From contig NZ_JAVDPW010000003.1 of assembly GCF_031453975.1 (NCBI RefSeq), positions 248,001-312,000 on the forward strand: 64,000 nt of DNA. Reading direction: 5' to 3'. The notes beneath the pieces were generated by a model that ran no database searches, was not told the origin of the DNA, and saw only the letters and a list, made by a program, of their open reading frames with translations. This stretch comes from Inquilinus ginsengisoli_A (GTDB lineage: Bacteria > Pseudomonadota > Alphaproteobacteria > DSM-16000 > Inquilinaceae). The translations under genes and the position numbers were made by a program. Shown here piece by piece: positions 53,348-61,486 of the stretch. Position 1 is the first letter of the stretch. Every line of letters begins with the position of its first letter.

Positions 53348-54316
53348 TCAGGCGGCCGGGATCAGCACCACCTTGCCCATGACGCCGCGGCTCTGCAGCC
53401 GCCGGTGCGCATCGGCGCCATTGGCCAGCGGGAAGGTCTCGATCTCCGGCCAGGCGACCTCGCCGGACCGCAGCGCCGCGAACAGCGCGGCCGACCGCTG
53501 CAGGCGGCTGTCCCGGCTGTCGAGATGGTCCCACAGGTCGCCGCCGACCAGCGTCTTCGTCTGCTCCATCAACGGGCGCGGATCGATCGGCGGCGGATTG
53601 CCGCCGGCCATGCCATAGGCCACCACCGTGCCGCGCGACCGGGTGGCCGCGAGGCTGTCCGCCAGGGTGGTGCCGATGGAATCATAGGCCACGGTCACCC
53701 CGCCGCCGGTCAGCCCGCGCACCGTGGCGACCCAGTCGCCGTCATAGGTCAGGCTGTGGTCGGCGCCCTTGGCGGCGGCGAAGGCGGCCTTGGCCGCGGT
53801 CGAGGTCAGCGCGATCACGGTGGCGCCGCGCGTCTTCGCGAACTGCACCAGGATCTGGCCGACGCCGCCGGCCGCGGCATGCACCAGCACGGTGTCGCCG
53901 GGCCGGATGGCGTGGCTGTCCTGGGCCAGGTACTGCGCGGTCAGGCCCTGCAGCAGGATGGCGGCGGCCTGGACATGCCCGATATCGTCCGGCAGCGGGA
54001 TGGCGTGGTCCACCGGCACGGTGACCCGGGTGGCGTTGGCGAAGGGCACGTCGGCGAAGCCGATGCGATCGCCGACCCGGATGCCCCCGACGCCCTCGCC
54101 GATCGCGACCACCTCGCCCGACCCCTCGTAGCCGGCAATATGCGGCGGCGTCCCGGCCAGCACATAGTTGCCCTGGCGGCGGTAGATGTCGGCGAAGTTC
54201 AGCCCGACCGCCTTCATCGCCAGCTGCACATGGCCGGGCGGCACCGCCGGATCCGGCAGCCGCCGCATCTCCAGCACCTCGGGGCCGCCGAAGCGGTCGA
54301 ACACCAACGCATCCAT
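53348..54316 (-). CDS. NADPH:quinone oxidoreductase (MDR family, QOR-like)
   Basis: 322 aa. MDALVFDRFGGPEVLEMRRL opening, zinc-free MDR fold, AAAGGVGQILVQFAKTRG as NADPH motif, PHIAGYEGSGEVVAIG. Expected to reduce quinones or crotonaldehyde-type substrates. Divergent from an XRE-cupin regulator. Start at MDALVF. Confidence 0.9.
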   Translation of the reverse strand: MDALVFDRFGGPEVLEMRRLPDPAVPPGHVQLAMKAVGLNFADIYRRQGNYVLAGTPPHIAGYEGSGEVVAIGEGVGGIRVGDRIGFADVPFANATRVTVPVDHAIPLPDDIGHVQAAAILLQGLTAQYLAQDSHAIRPGDTVLVHAAAGGVGQILVQFAKTRGATVIALTSTAAKAAFAAAKGADHSLTYDGDWVATVRGLTGGGVTVAYDSIGTTLADSLAATRSRGTVVAYGMAGGNPPPIDPRPLMEQTKTLVGGDLWDHLDSRDSRLQRSAALFAALRSGEVAWPEIETFPLANGADAHRRLQSRGVMGKVVLIPAA

Positions 54317-54371
54317 CTGCTGTCTTTCCCGCGGAATCATGGGATGGTGGTCATCCCCTATGATGGAATTT

Positions 54372-54385
54372 TCCACTATAGTGGA
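54372..54385. promoter_or_regulatory. Palindromic site between qor-like and XRE-cupin genes
   Basis: Perfect 14-bp palindrome TCCACTATAGTGGA, AT-flanked, 32 bases before the regulator start and 56 from the qor-like start. Likely operator of the divergent pair. Confidence 0.6.
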
Positions 54386-54416
54386 TTTTGGTCAAGCGGG
54401 ACGTGCGGGACGGACG

Positions 54417-55037
54417 ATGCCTCTGCTGAACATCCAGCGCGCCGGTGATGCCGACCGGGCGGGGCCGGGCGGCGCCGCGCCCGCGATCGCGCTGGGCGAG
54501 ACGGTGAAGCGGCTGCGGCTGGCCCGCGGCTGGACGCTGGAGGAGGCGGCGGGCCGCACCGACCTGTCGCGCTCGGCCCTGTCGAAGATCGAGCGCAACG
54601 AGATGTCGCCGACCTTCCAGGCGATGCAGAAGCTGGCGCGCGGCTTCGCCATCGAGCTGGTCGAGCTGTTCGGCGAGGCGTCGTCGCCGCTGCGCGGCCG
54701 CCGGATCGTGGCCCGGGCCGGGGAGGGGGTGTCGACCGACACGCCGAATTACGGCCTGCGGCTGTTCACCAGCGAATTGAAGAACGCCGCCTTCCTCGCG
54801 GTCGAGGTCACGGTCCGCGCCCGCTCGCTCGACGCCTTCGAGGATTGGGAGCGGCACGACAGCGACGATTTCCTGTATGTGCTGGCCGGCGGGATCACGC
54901 TGTTCACCGAACATTACGGCCCGGTCGATCTCGGCCCCGGCGACGCCGTGTATTTCGACGCCCGGATGGGCCACGCCACGATCGCCACCGGCGAGAGCGA
55001 GGCGCGGGCGCTGTGGGTCACGGCGCCGGCGCGGTAG
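54417..55037 (+). CDS. XRE-family regulator with C-terminal cupin
   Basis: 206 aa. HTH: LGETVKRLRLARGWTLEEAA then TDLSRSALSKIERNEMSPTF. C-terminal cupin (about residues 120–206): YVLAGGITLFTEHYGPVDLG and GDAVYFDARMGHA. Usually senses small molecules such as sugars or amino acids. Divergent from qor-like, with a palindrome between. No operon partner downstream. Confidence 0.9.
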   Translation: MPLLNIQRAGDADRAGPGGAAPAIALGETVKRLRLARGWTLEEAAGRTDLSRSALSKIERNEMSPTFQAMQKLARGFAIELVELFGEASSPLRGRRIVARAGEGVSTDTPNYGLRLFTSELKNAAFLAVEVTVRARSLDAFEDWERHDSDDFLYVLAGGITLFTEHYGPVDLGPGDAVYFDARMGHATIATGESEARALWVTAPAR

Positions 55038-55048
55038 CCGGCGACCTC

Positions 55049-55193
55049 AGAGACCGTTTGGAAACGCTACTGGCGCGGCCGTCTGACGGCGGTTTCTCCG
55101 CCTCCGGTGCTCACGGACCCAAACGTCCGCTGCGCGCCGGGTCTCGAAACCACCGCCAGCCGACTCACGCCAGCGCATTTCCAAACGGTCTCT
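55049..55193. repeat. 145-bp imperfect inverted element
   Basis: Outer arms AGAGACCGTTTGGAAA (55049–55064) and TTTCCAAACGGTCTCT (55178–55193), perfect complements, with inner partial complementarity (GGCGGTTTC / GAAACCaCCGCC). MITE-like palindrome between the XRE-cupin gene and the convergent thioesterase; its right arm overlaps the last base of the thioesterase stop codon. Confidence 0.75.
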
Positions 55194-55633
55194 CAGTGGC
55201 CCGCGGGCCGGTCGGCGATCGGCCGCGGTTTTCCGGCCGCGTCCAGGGCGACGAAGGTGAATTCGGCGGAGGTCACCTTCATGCGGTCGCCGAGGCCGGC
55301 GCGCAGGACCCAGACCTCGATGTGCAGGGTGAGGGAGGTGCGGCCGAGCCGGGCAAGATCGGTGTAACAGCACACGACGTCGCCGACCTTGACCGGGTGC
55401 AGGAAGGCCATGTCGGTGGCGGCGACCGTGACGACGCGCGCCTGGGCGTGCCGGATCGCGGTCATGGCGCCGGCCTCGTCCATCAGCGACATGATCCAGC
55501 CGCCGAAGATGTCGCCGGACGGGTTGGCATGGGCCGGCATCGCCAGCGTGCGCGCGGCAAGCTCGCCGCGCGGCGCGGTCTCATCCGGCAGGGTGGTCAG
55601 GTATTCGGCCTCGGTCGAGGTGTAGGGCCACAT
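55193..55633 (-). CDS. Acyl-CoA thioesterase (YciA-like hotdog)
   Basis: 146 aa. Hotdog fold with MPAHANPSGDIFGGWIMSLM and DEAGAMTAIRHA, in which the Asp is catalytic. Cleaves acyl-CoA. The ATG at 55633 is used (MWPYTSTEAEY); a further in-frame ATG (55678) is possible. Its terminal codons meet the inverted element. Confidence 0.87.
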   Translation of the reverse strand: MWPYTSTEAEYLTTLPDETAPRGELAARTLAMPAHANPSGDIFGGWIMSLMDEAGAMTAIRHAQARVVTVAATDMAFLHPVKVGDVVCCYTDLARLGRTSLTLHIEVWVLRAGLGDRMKVTSAEFTFVALDAAGKPRPIADRPAGH

Positions 55634-55786
55634 CGGGTACCATCCAGGGTGATGCGGCGTTTCCTTCCAAGGCGGCATGCTGCGGCTCTTGTGTGCGATG
55701 CAGCATGCTTTTCGCCAAATCCAATCTTCGCCGTGATTTGGCTATGCTGCACTGCAATATCAAGGGGCTTCGATCCCCGGCGCCGG

Positions 55787-56632
55787 TCACAGGCCGATCA
55801 GCGGCCGGCCCTGCATCGCCTGGGCCAAGGCGGCGAGGGTGAGCAGGACATAGAGGGCCGACACCGCCCAGACCGCCAGCCGCGCCTGCCGCGGGATCGC
55901 CGCGACCAGGCCGGCGCCGGCCAGCGGCAGGATCTGCTGGGCGTGGATGCCGAGGAAATGGGGCACCCGCAGATCGCCCCCGCTGGTCGACCAGCCGAGC
56001 AGCGGCAGCCCGGCATCCGTCGCGGCCCCGACCGCGTGGCCGCCATGGGCGGAGATGGCGATGCCGGCCCCGGCGCCGAGCACGAAGGTCAGCCCTAGCC
56101 CCAGCACGACGGCCAGGCGCAGCGCCGGATGCAGCCCGCTGCCGTGGCGGGCGATCTCGCGGGCCAGCGGCAGGGTGGTCGCGGTCAGGGCCAGGGCGCC
56201 GATCCCCATCAGCGCGAACATCACCGCGTGGAAGGGCGTGGAATTGTTGAAATGCGAGGCTTGGCCCAGCGCCCCCTGCAGGGTGATGTAGCCCAGCTCG
56301 AACCCGCCGGTCGCGATGATGCCCCAGCGCACGGTGCGGATCGGCGCCGCGTGGCGCCGCGCCTCCGGCAGGTCGCCGATGAACCAGGCGCTGGTCAGGG
56401 CGAACAGCCCGACCGAGAGCAGGAACTTGATCGGCTTGGCCCAGACGCTCTCGCCGTGCAGCTGGCGCGCATCGAATGCCCAGGCCAGGCCGAGGGCCAG
56501 GGCGATCGCGAACAGGGCCAGGCCGAAGCCGGCCAGCACCGGGTCGCGGCGCCGGACGGCGTGGAGCAGGGCGAGCGGCGCCCGCAGCAGGCTACGTCGC
56601 GGGGTGGGCAGGGCGGTGGTCGCGGCGGCCAT
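55787..56632 (-). CDS. Multi-pass membrane protein, unknown
   Basis: 281 aa with seven or so membrane segments (PVLAGFGLALFAIALALGLA, RLAVVLGLGLTFVLGAGAG and others). It has motifs WAKPIKFLLSVGLFALTSAW and HFLGIHAQQILPLAG with conserved-looking histidines. No domain assigned. Co-directional with and just after the ABA4-like gene (GTGA/ATG overlap possible; a GTG at 56638 could be the start). Confidence 0.7.
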   Translation of the reverse strand: MAAATTALPTPRRSLLRAPLALLHAVRRRDPVLAGFGLALFAIALALGLAWAFDARQLHGESVWAKPIKFLLSVGLFALTSAWFIGDLPEARRHAAPIRTVRWGIIATGGFELGYITLQGALGQASHFNNSTPFHAVMFALMGIGALALTATTLPLAREIARHGSGLHPALRLAVVLGLGLTFVLGAGAGIAISAHGGHAVGAATDAGLPLLGWSTSGGDLRVPHFLGIHAQQILPLAGAGLVAAIPRQARLAVWAVSALYVLLTLAALAQAMQGRPLIGL

Positions 56633-56634
56633 GG

Positions 56635-57081
56635 TCACGCCTCTGCGGTGAGGCTGGGCGCGCGGCGGCGGAAGCCGGCCCGCAGCAGGGCGAAGGCCAA
56701 GAGGCCGATCGGGCCGAACAGGAAGGTCAGGGCGAAGCAGGGGATCAGCAACAGATGGGGCAGCCCGGCGCGCTCCCCCTCCCGCGCGATCCAGCCGCCG
56801 ACGAACAGGTCGAAGGCGAGGTAGTGCAGCCAGCCCGCCACCAGCATGCCGGGCGAATCGAACAGGGCGCGCACCGCGGCGATCGAGCCATATCCGCCTT
56901 GGGTCGAGCCCCAGCTGATGCCAACCAGGCCGAGATAGGCGGCAGCGAAAAGCAGCGGCACGGCGAGGCTGGCGGCGGCCCGCAGCCGGGCCTTGTGGCG
57001 CGGCAGCAGCGGGGCGACGGCCAGCGCCAGCCACCCCAGGATCGCGAGCATGTTGCCGCCGCGGAACAGCAGATCGAGCAT
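56635..57081 (-). CDS. ABA4-like (DUF4281) membrane protein
   Basis: 148 aa, four membrane segments. Motif AGWLHYLAFDLFVGGWIARE is the ABA4-like signature (DUF4281), and ends with FLFGPIGLLAFALLRAGFRR. Plant ABA4 acts in neoxanthin synthesis; bacterial role unknown. ATG at 57081 (MLDLLF) with AGGA upstream; ATG at 57090 also possible. Divergent from a TetR regulator. Confidence 0.83.
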   Translation of the reverse strand: MLDLLFRGGNMLAILGWLALAVAPLLPRHKARLRAAASLAVPLLFAAAYLGLVGISWGSTQGGYGSIAAVRALFDSPGMLVAGWLHYLAFDLFVGGWIAREGERAGLPHLLLIPCFALTFLFGPIGLLAFALLRAGFRRRAPSLTAEA

Positions 57082-57155
57082 GGCTTTCATCCTGATCTGA
57101 ACATCGTTAAGATCAGACGCTAGCATCGAATCTAAACAGTGTAAAGTTTGAGTCC

Positions 57156-57806
57156 ATGACGGATGAGACGTCGGAGGCCGCGGCGCCGCGGCAGCCCTAC
57201 CACCATGGCGACCTGCAGCGGGCGCTGATCGCGGCGGCCGAGGCGATCCTGATCGAGCGCGGGGTCGAGGGCTTCACTTTGCGCGAGGCGGCGCGCCGGG
57301 CCGGGGTGTCGGCCGCCGCGCCGGCGCATCACTTCGGCAGCGCCGCGGGGCTGCTGACCGAGGTGGCGGTGCTGGGCTTCGAGACGCTGACCCGCTACCT
57401 CCGCGAAGGGGCAGAAAGCGGCGGCGTCGACCCGGCGGCCCGGCTGCGCGGGCAGGGCATCGGCTATATCCGCTTCGCCCGGGCGCATCCGGCGCGGTTC
57501 CTGCTGATGTTCCGCAAGGATCGGCTGAGCTGGGAGGACGGGCGCCTGCGCGCCGCCGGCCAGGCCGCGTTCGCCGAGCTCGAGGACGCGGTGCGGGCCT
57601 ATCGCGGCATCGCCGCGGGCCAGCCGCTCGACCGCGCCGCCCTCACCACCGTGCTGGCCGCCTGGTCGACGGTACACGGCTTCGCCCATCTGGCGCTGGA
57701 CGGCAAGTTCGACGGGATCGGCGCGGCGGCCGGCGGCGTGACCGCCGAGGACCTCCTGCCGGAGATGCTGGCCGGCCTGTGGCCGACGCGCGCCGATCCG
57801 GCCTGA
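57156..57806 (+). CDS. TetR-family regulator (WHG C-terminal domain)
   Basis: 216 aa. HTH: LIAAAEAILIERGVEGFTLR, REAARRAGVSAAAPAHHFGS. The C-terminal WHG-type segment contains AWSTVHGFAHLALDGKF. Divergent from the ABA4-like/membrane gene pair; a weak AAAC…GTTT sequence near 57135 could be its site. Ligand unknown. Confidence 0.88.
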   Translation: MTDETSEAAAPRQPYHHGDLQRALIAAAEAILIERGVEGFTLREAARRAGVSAAAPAHHFGSAAGLLTEVAVLGFETLTRYLREGAESGGVDPAARLRGQGIGYIRFARAHPARFLLMFRKDRLSWEDGRLRAAGQAAFAELEDAVRAYRGIAAGQPLDRAALTTVLAAWSTVHGFAHLALDGKFDGIGAAAGGVTAEDLLPEMLAGLWPTRADPA

Positions 57807-57812
57807 GAGGCC

Positions 57813-58742
57813 TCAGCCGGTCATCAGCGCCTGGACATGGGCGGCGGCGGACAAAGCGAGGCCGCGCAGGTCGTAGCCGCCCTCGAGGGTGGAGACGACC
57901 CGGCCGTCGCAATGCCGGTCGGCCAGCGCCATGATCTCCAGCGTCGCCCAGGCGAAATCCGCCTCGACCAGCTCGAGATGGGCCAGCGGATCGCGGCTGT
58001 GGGCGTCGAAGCCGGCCGAGATCAGCACCAGCTCCGGCGCGAAATCGTCCAGCGCCGGCAGCACCACCCGTTCCATCGCCCGGCGGAAGGCGACGCCGCC
58101 CGATCCCGGCGGCAGCGGCGCGTTGACGATGTTGCCGGCGACTCCGGTCTCCTCCGCGTCGCCGGTGCCGGGATACAGCGGCGACTGGTGGGTCGATGCG
58201 TAAAACAGGTCCGGCTCGGACCAGAAGATGTCCTGGGTGCCGTTGCCGTGATGGACGTCGAAATCCACCACCGCGATGCGGCTGAGGCCATGGACCATGC
58301 GGGCGTGCATCGCCGCCACGGCGACGCTGTTGAACAGGCAGAAGCCCATGGCCCGAGCGGTCTCGGCATGATGTCCCGGCGGCCGCACGGCGCAGAAGGC
58401 GTTGCGCGCCTCGCCGGCCAGCACCGCGTCGACCGCGGCGCAGTTGGCGCCGGCGGCGCGCAGCACCGCCTGGCCCGAGCCGGGCGACAGGATGGTGTCG
58501 CTGTCGATCGACCGCAGCCCCTCGGTCGGCACCGCGGCCAGCAGCCGGCGGACGAAGCCCTCGGGATGGGCGCGGGCGATCTGCTCGATCGTGGCCTCGG
58601 GCGCCTCGCGCCGCTGCAGCAGGGCGAAGCGCTCCTCCTCCAGCGCCGCCAGCACCGCCCGCAGCCGGTCCGGGCGCTCGGGATGGCCGGGGCCGGTGTC
58701 GTGGCCGATGCAGGCCGGATGGGTGAAGAGCAGCGTGTCCAT
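57813..58742 (-). CDS. Histone-deacetylase-family amidohydrolase (AcuC/APAH-like)
   Basis: 309 aa. Active-site pair RPPGHHAE (His124–His125), zinc ligands in VVDFDVHHGNGT and SAGFDAHSRDPLA, and GGYDLRGLA. Bacterial members deacetylate acetylpolyamines or acetyl-lysine (AcuC). The gene is convergent with the TetR and 8 bases upstream of the tusA-like gene in the leftward set. Confidence 0.92.
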   Translation of the reverse strand: MDTLLFTHPACIGHDTGPGHPERPDRLRAVLAALEEERFALLQRREAPEATIEQIARAHPEGFVRRLLAAVPTEGLRSIDSDTILSPGSGQAVLRAAGANCAAVDAVLAGEARNAFCAVRPPGHHAETARAMGFCLFNSVAVAAMHARMVHGLSRIAVVDFDVHHGNGTQDIFWSEPDLFYASTHQSPLYPGTGDAEETGVAGNIVNAPLPPGSGGVAFRRAMERVVLPALDDFAPELVLISAGFDAHSRDPLAHLELVEADFAWATLEIMALADRHCDGRVVSTLEGGYDLRGLALSAAAHVQALMTG

Positions 58743-58750
58743 GCCCTGTC

Positions 58751-58981
58751 TTATCCTGCCTTGCGGATGCTGTAGCGGGTGACGCCGTCGGGCTCGTCGG
58801 TGACCGCGACCAGGACATGGCCGGTGGCGTCGCAGAAGGCCGGGAAATCGCGGCGCGCGGCCACATCGGTGGCGCGCACGTCCAGCACCTGGCCCGGCGC
58901 CAGGCCCTGCAGCGCCTTGCGCGCCTTCAGCACCGGCATCGGGCAGATCAGGTCGCGGGCATCGAGGTCGAGGTCGGCCAT
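58751..58981 (-). CDS. TusA-family sulfurtransferase
   Basis: 76 aa. LICPMPVLKARKAL contains the active CPxP cysteine of TusA/SirA/YeeD proteins, and VLDVRATDVAARRDFPAFC follows. Delivers persulfide sulfur in tRNA thiolation or related routes. It ends 8 bases before the histone-deacetylase-like gene. Confidence 0.92.
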   Translation of the reverse strand: MADLDLDARDLICPMPVLKARKALQGLAPGQVLDVRATDVAARRDFPAFCDATGHVLVAVTDEPDGVTRYSIRKAG

Positions 58982-59048
58982 GGCGTCCCGGGGAATGATG
59001 ACGGGCCGAGCCTAGCGCGCGCCGCGGCCCGGACTCAACGCCTGCGGT

Positions 59049-59417
59049 TCAGCTTTCCGTCAGGCGGAAGGCGGCGAGGGCGGCCAGGGCCCAGCCCAGG
59101 ATCAGCAGCACCCCGCCGATCGGGGTGATGGCGCCGAACCAGCGCGGCGCGCCGAAGGCCATCAGATAGAGGGTGCCGGAGAAGATGGCGGCGCCGACCA
59201 GGAAGGCCCAGCCGGCCCAGCGCAGCGGTCCGGGCAGGCCGACCAGAGCGAGCGCCAGCAGCGCCGCGGCATGGACCAGCTGGTACTGCGCCCCGGTGTG
59301 CACCCAGCCCAGCCGCTCCGGCGCCGCATCGGCCATGCCATGCGCGGCGAAGGCGCCCAGCGCCACCGCCACCATGCCGTGCAGCCCGGCCCCGATCAGA
59401 AGCACCCGGTCGATCAT
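59049..59417 (-). CDS. DUF423 membrane protein (YgdD-like)
   Basis: 122 aa, four membrane segments. Conserved opening GLHGMVAVALGAFAAHG and GAQYQLVHAAALLALALVG, the DUF423 signature. Function unknown. Gap of 67 bases to the TusA-like gene, same strand. Confidence 0.9.
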   Translation of the reverse strand: MIDRVLLIGAGLHGMVAVALGAFAAHGMADAAPERLGWVHTGAQYQLVHAAALLALALVGLPGPLRWAGWAFLVGAAIFSGTLYLMAFGAPRWFGAITPIGGVLLILGWALAALAAFRLTES

Positions 59418-59517
59418 CCCCGTCTCCGCCGTCAGCGACTCCGCCGCACCATACCGGCAATCGCCGGGCCGGGGTCAACCGGCGGCGGTGTCGCGCCGCC
59501 TCCATCGCTTCCCCCGG

Positions 59518-61215
59518 TCACCGCCGCAGCCCGGATCCCACCCAGTCCAGGCTGGTGTCGTAGGTGCCGCCGTTGCGCTGGCCTTCGAGGGCGTAGCGCA
59601 GGGCGTCGATGGCGTGGTTCTCGCGGTCCTCCAGCTCGGGCAGGATCTCGCCGCTGCGCGGGTCGGTGCGCCAGCTGTAGAGCGCCAGCTCGTCGACCAG
59701 GTGGCGGCACCGGGGATGCACCACGATGTCGTGGCTCAGCAGGAACTCGACCCCCTCCTTGACCGATCCCGCGCCCTTGGCCGCCGCCCGCAGCCGCGGG
59801 AAGCCGTGGCGCTGGAGGTAGCTGATGGTCTCCGGCCGGGCGCTGTCGGCGATGATGGTCCAGTCCCGCGCCCCCGGCACCGCGTCGAACAGGGCCGGCG
59901 TCCGGTCGATCTCGCAGCCGATGCGGTAGGCCTCGTGGTCGACATGGAGGGTGCGGCCGGCCAGGAAGCAGCGCAGCAGCACGGTGGGGTCGCGGGCGAA
60001 GCCCCAATCGGCGCCGAACAGGAAGCGGGAGCCGGGCGGGGTCTCGAACGCCTCGACCTTCCAGTTGCGGAACACCCGCGCCTCGCTGGCCCTGCGATAG
60101 CCGCCCAGCCAGACATGGCTGTACTTGTCGGGATCGCGGTCGCGGTCCCACTCCATCTCGGCCTTCAGCACCTTGGGGAAATGCGGGTTGGCGGTCCAGT
60201 TGGCCTCGATCAGGGTGGTGCCGGGCGGCGGCTTGCCCTGGCGGAACAGCTGGTCGACCGGGTCCTCCGGCCGGGTGGGGTTCCAGGAGAACCACAGCTC
60301 CGACCCCGGCCGGCGGATGGTGGGGCGCAAGAGCTCGAGGCTGCGCCGGGACAGCGACTGCGCCTCCTCGACCCAGGCGATGTCGTAGCCCTCCAGCGAC
60401 TTGATGCTTTCGGCGGTGTGGTTCTGCATGCCCTGGAAGATGATGCGCCCGCCTCGGGCCCCGCCGGGCCCCGGGGGACCCAGGATGCGGTCGGCCTGGA
60501 CGGTGAAGGCGGCGCCGAGGCCGAGCGCCTGGATCTTGTCCTCGATCAGCCGCTTGACCGACTGGTCGAGCGAGCGCTGGACCTCGCGGATGCACACGGC
60601 GCGGGTGGGGGCGGCGAAGCAGCGGCGCACCAGCAGCTCGGCGAAGACATGCGACTTGCCCGAGCCGCGCCCGCCATGCAGCGCCTTGTAGCGCGACGGC
60701 TTCGCCAGCCGGCCGAAGGCGCGTGCGAGCTTGAGCGGCGGCGGCTGGACAGGACCATCCGCCGGCACCGCCCCCCTTACCTCTCCTTGGGGAGAGGTCG
60801 AAATCGCGTTGGCGATTTCGGGTGAGGGGGTTGCTCCGGCCTTTCCGCCCGGCACCTTGTCTTCAAATCCATGATGCTGGCGGAACTCCGCGAACGCCTG
60901 CTCCAGATGGGGCAGGGCGGCGGCGGACCGGCGGGTGGCGCCGCCGCGGTGGCGGGCCCGCGCCATCTGACCGGCCAGCTTGCGCCGCACCATGGGCAGC
61001 AGGGCGACTCCGCTTCGCCGCAGCAGCTCGACCTCCTCGAAGCAGGTGACCAGGATCTCGGCCCTGGCCAGCATGCGGGACGACTGGGAGCGATTGGTCG
61101 CGGAATAGCCGAGCCCGGCGGTGACGCGGCAGCCGACGCCGTGCCGCGCGTAGTGTCGGGCGAAGGCCCGCTCATTCGGTTTGACCGCCACGGCCCAGGC
61201 GATGACAGCGTCCAT
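59518..61215 (-). CDS. Phage terminase, small-like region fused to large subunit
   Basis: 565 aa. Residues 1–120 (VKPNERAFARHYARHGVGCR to RKLAGQMARARHRGG) resemble a terminase small subunit. Residues about 127–145 come from an in-frame REP repeat. From about 165 the large subunit: Walker A LHGGRGSGKSHV, Walker B YDIAWVEEAQS, nuclease acids FLFGADWGFARDP and HAIDALRYALEG. Packages phage DNA in its native setting; here no portal, capsid or tail gene is nearby. A prophage relic or a domesticated gene. Start at MDAVIAWAV; a longer frame reaches 61287. Confidence 0.82.
   Translation of the reverse strand: MDAVIAWAVAVKPNERAFARHYARHGVGCRVTAGLGYSATNRSQSSRMLARAEILVTCFEEVELLRRSGVALLPMVRRKLAGQMARARHRGGATRRSAAALPHLEQAFAEFRQHHGFEDKVPGGKAGATPSPEIANAISTSPQGEVRGAVPADGPVQPPPLKLARAFGRLAKPSRYKALHGGRGSGKSHVFAELLVRRCFAAPTRAVCIREVQRSLDQSVKRLIEDKIQALGLGAAFTVQADRILGPPGPGGARGGRIIFQGMQNHTAESIKSLEGYDIAWVEEAQSLSRRSLELLRPTIRRPGSELWFSWNPTRPEDPVDQLFRQGKPPPGTTLIEANWTANPHFPKVLKAEMEWDRDRDPDKYSHVWLGGYRRASEARVFRNWKVEAFETPPGSRFLFGADWGFARDPTVLLRCFLAGRTLHVDHEAYRIGCEIDRTPALFDAVPGARDWTIIADSARPETISYLQRHGFPRLRAAAKGAGSVKEGVEFLLSHDIVVHPRCRHLVDELALYSWRTDPRSGEILPELEDRENHAIDALRYALEGQRNGGTYDTSLDWVGSGLRR
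60779..60833. repeat. REP element inside the terminase coding frame
   Basis: Two perfect hairpins in tandem: ACCTCTCC-TTGG-GGAGAGGT (60779–60798) and CGAAATCGC-GTTG-GCGATTTCG (60799–60820), then GGTGAGGGGGTTG. The same CCTCTCCC…GGTGAGGGGGTT layout recurs at 62742–62849. It encodes about 18 residues (TPSPEIANAISTSPQGEV) in frame. Confidence 0.85.
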
Positions 61216-61376
61216 CCCGACCCCGCACGAAAAAGCCCGCCGCGGCGGGGCCGGGCGGGCGCAACTGTTGGACTCTGCCTGGATCATGCGGTGCGAGGCA
61301 GTCTCATGTCAAGAACATAAAGGGAACGTGGAGGGTTGCCATCCCGCTTGCGGGGCTTTTTCAGACCCCCCACCCC

Positions 61377-61464
61377 CGTCATTGCGAGCGCAGCGAAGCA
61401 ATCCATCGGGCCGTTCGTGCGGGTCCATGGATGGATTCGTCGGCTTCGCCTCCCCGCAATGACG
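61377..61464. repeat. REP element, CGTCATTGCGAG family, beside the IS
   Basis: CGTCATTGCGAGCG…CCCGCAATGACG with GAAGCAATCCATC inner arm. It is preceded (61341 region) by CCCGCTTGCGGGGCTTTTTCAG, a diverged copy of the MITE end seen at 50745. The 350-base gap between terminase and transposase contains only this and the IS left end. Confidence 0.85.
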
Positions 61465-61486
61465 GAGGCGGAAGCGCTTTGCGTTG

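Noticed and set aside
57120..57150. TetR operator between the ABA4-like gene and the TetR gene
   Set aside because: AAAC…GTTT is only partly symmetric; too weak to list as a site.
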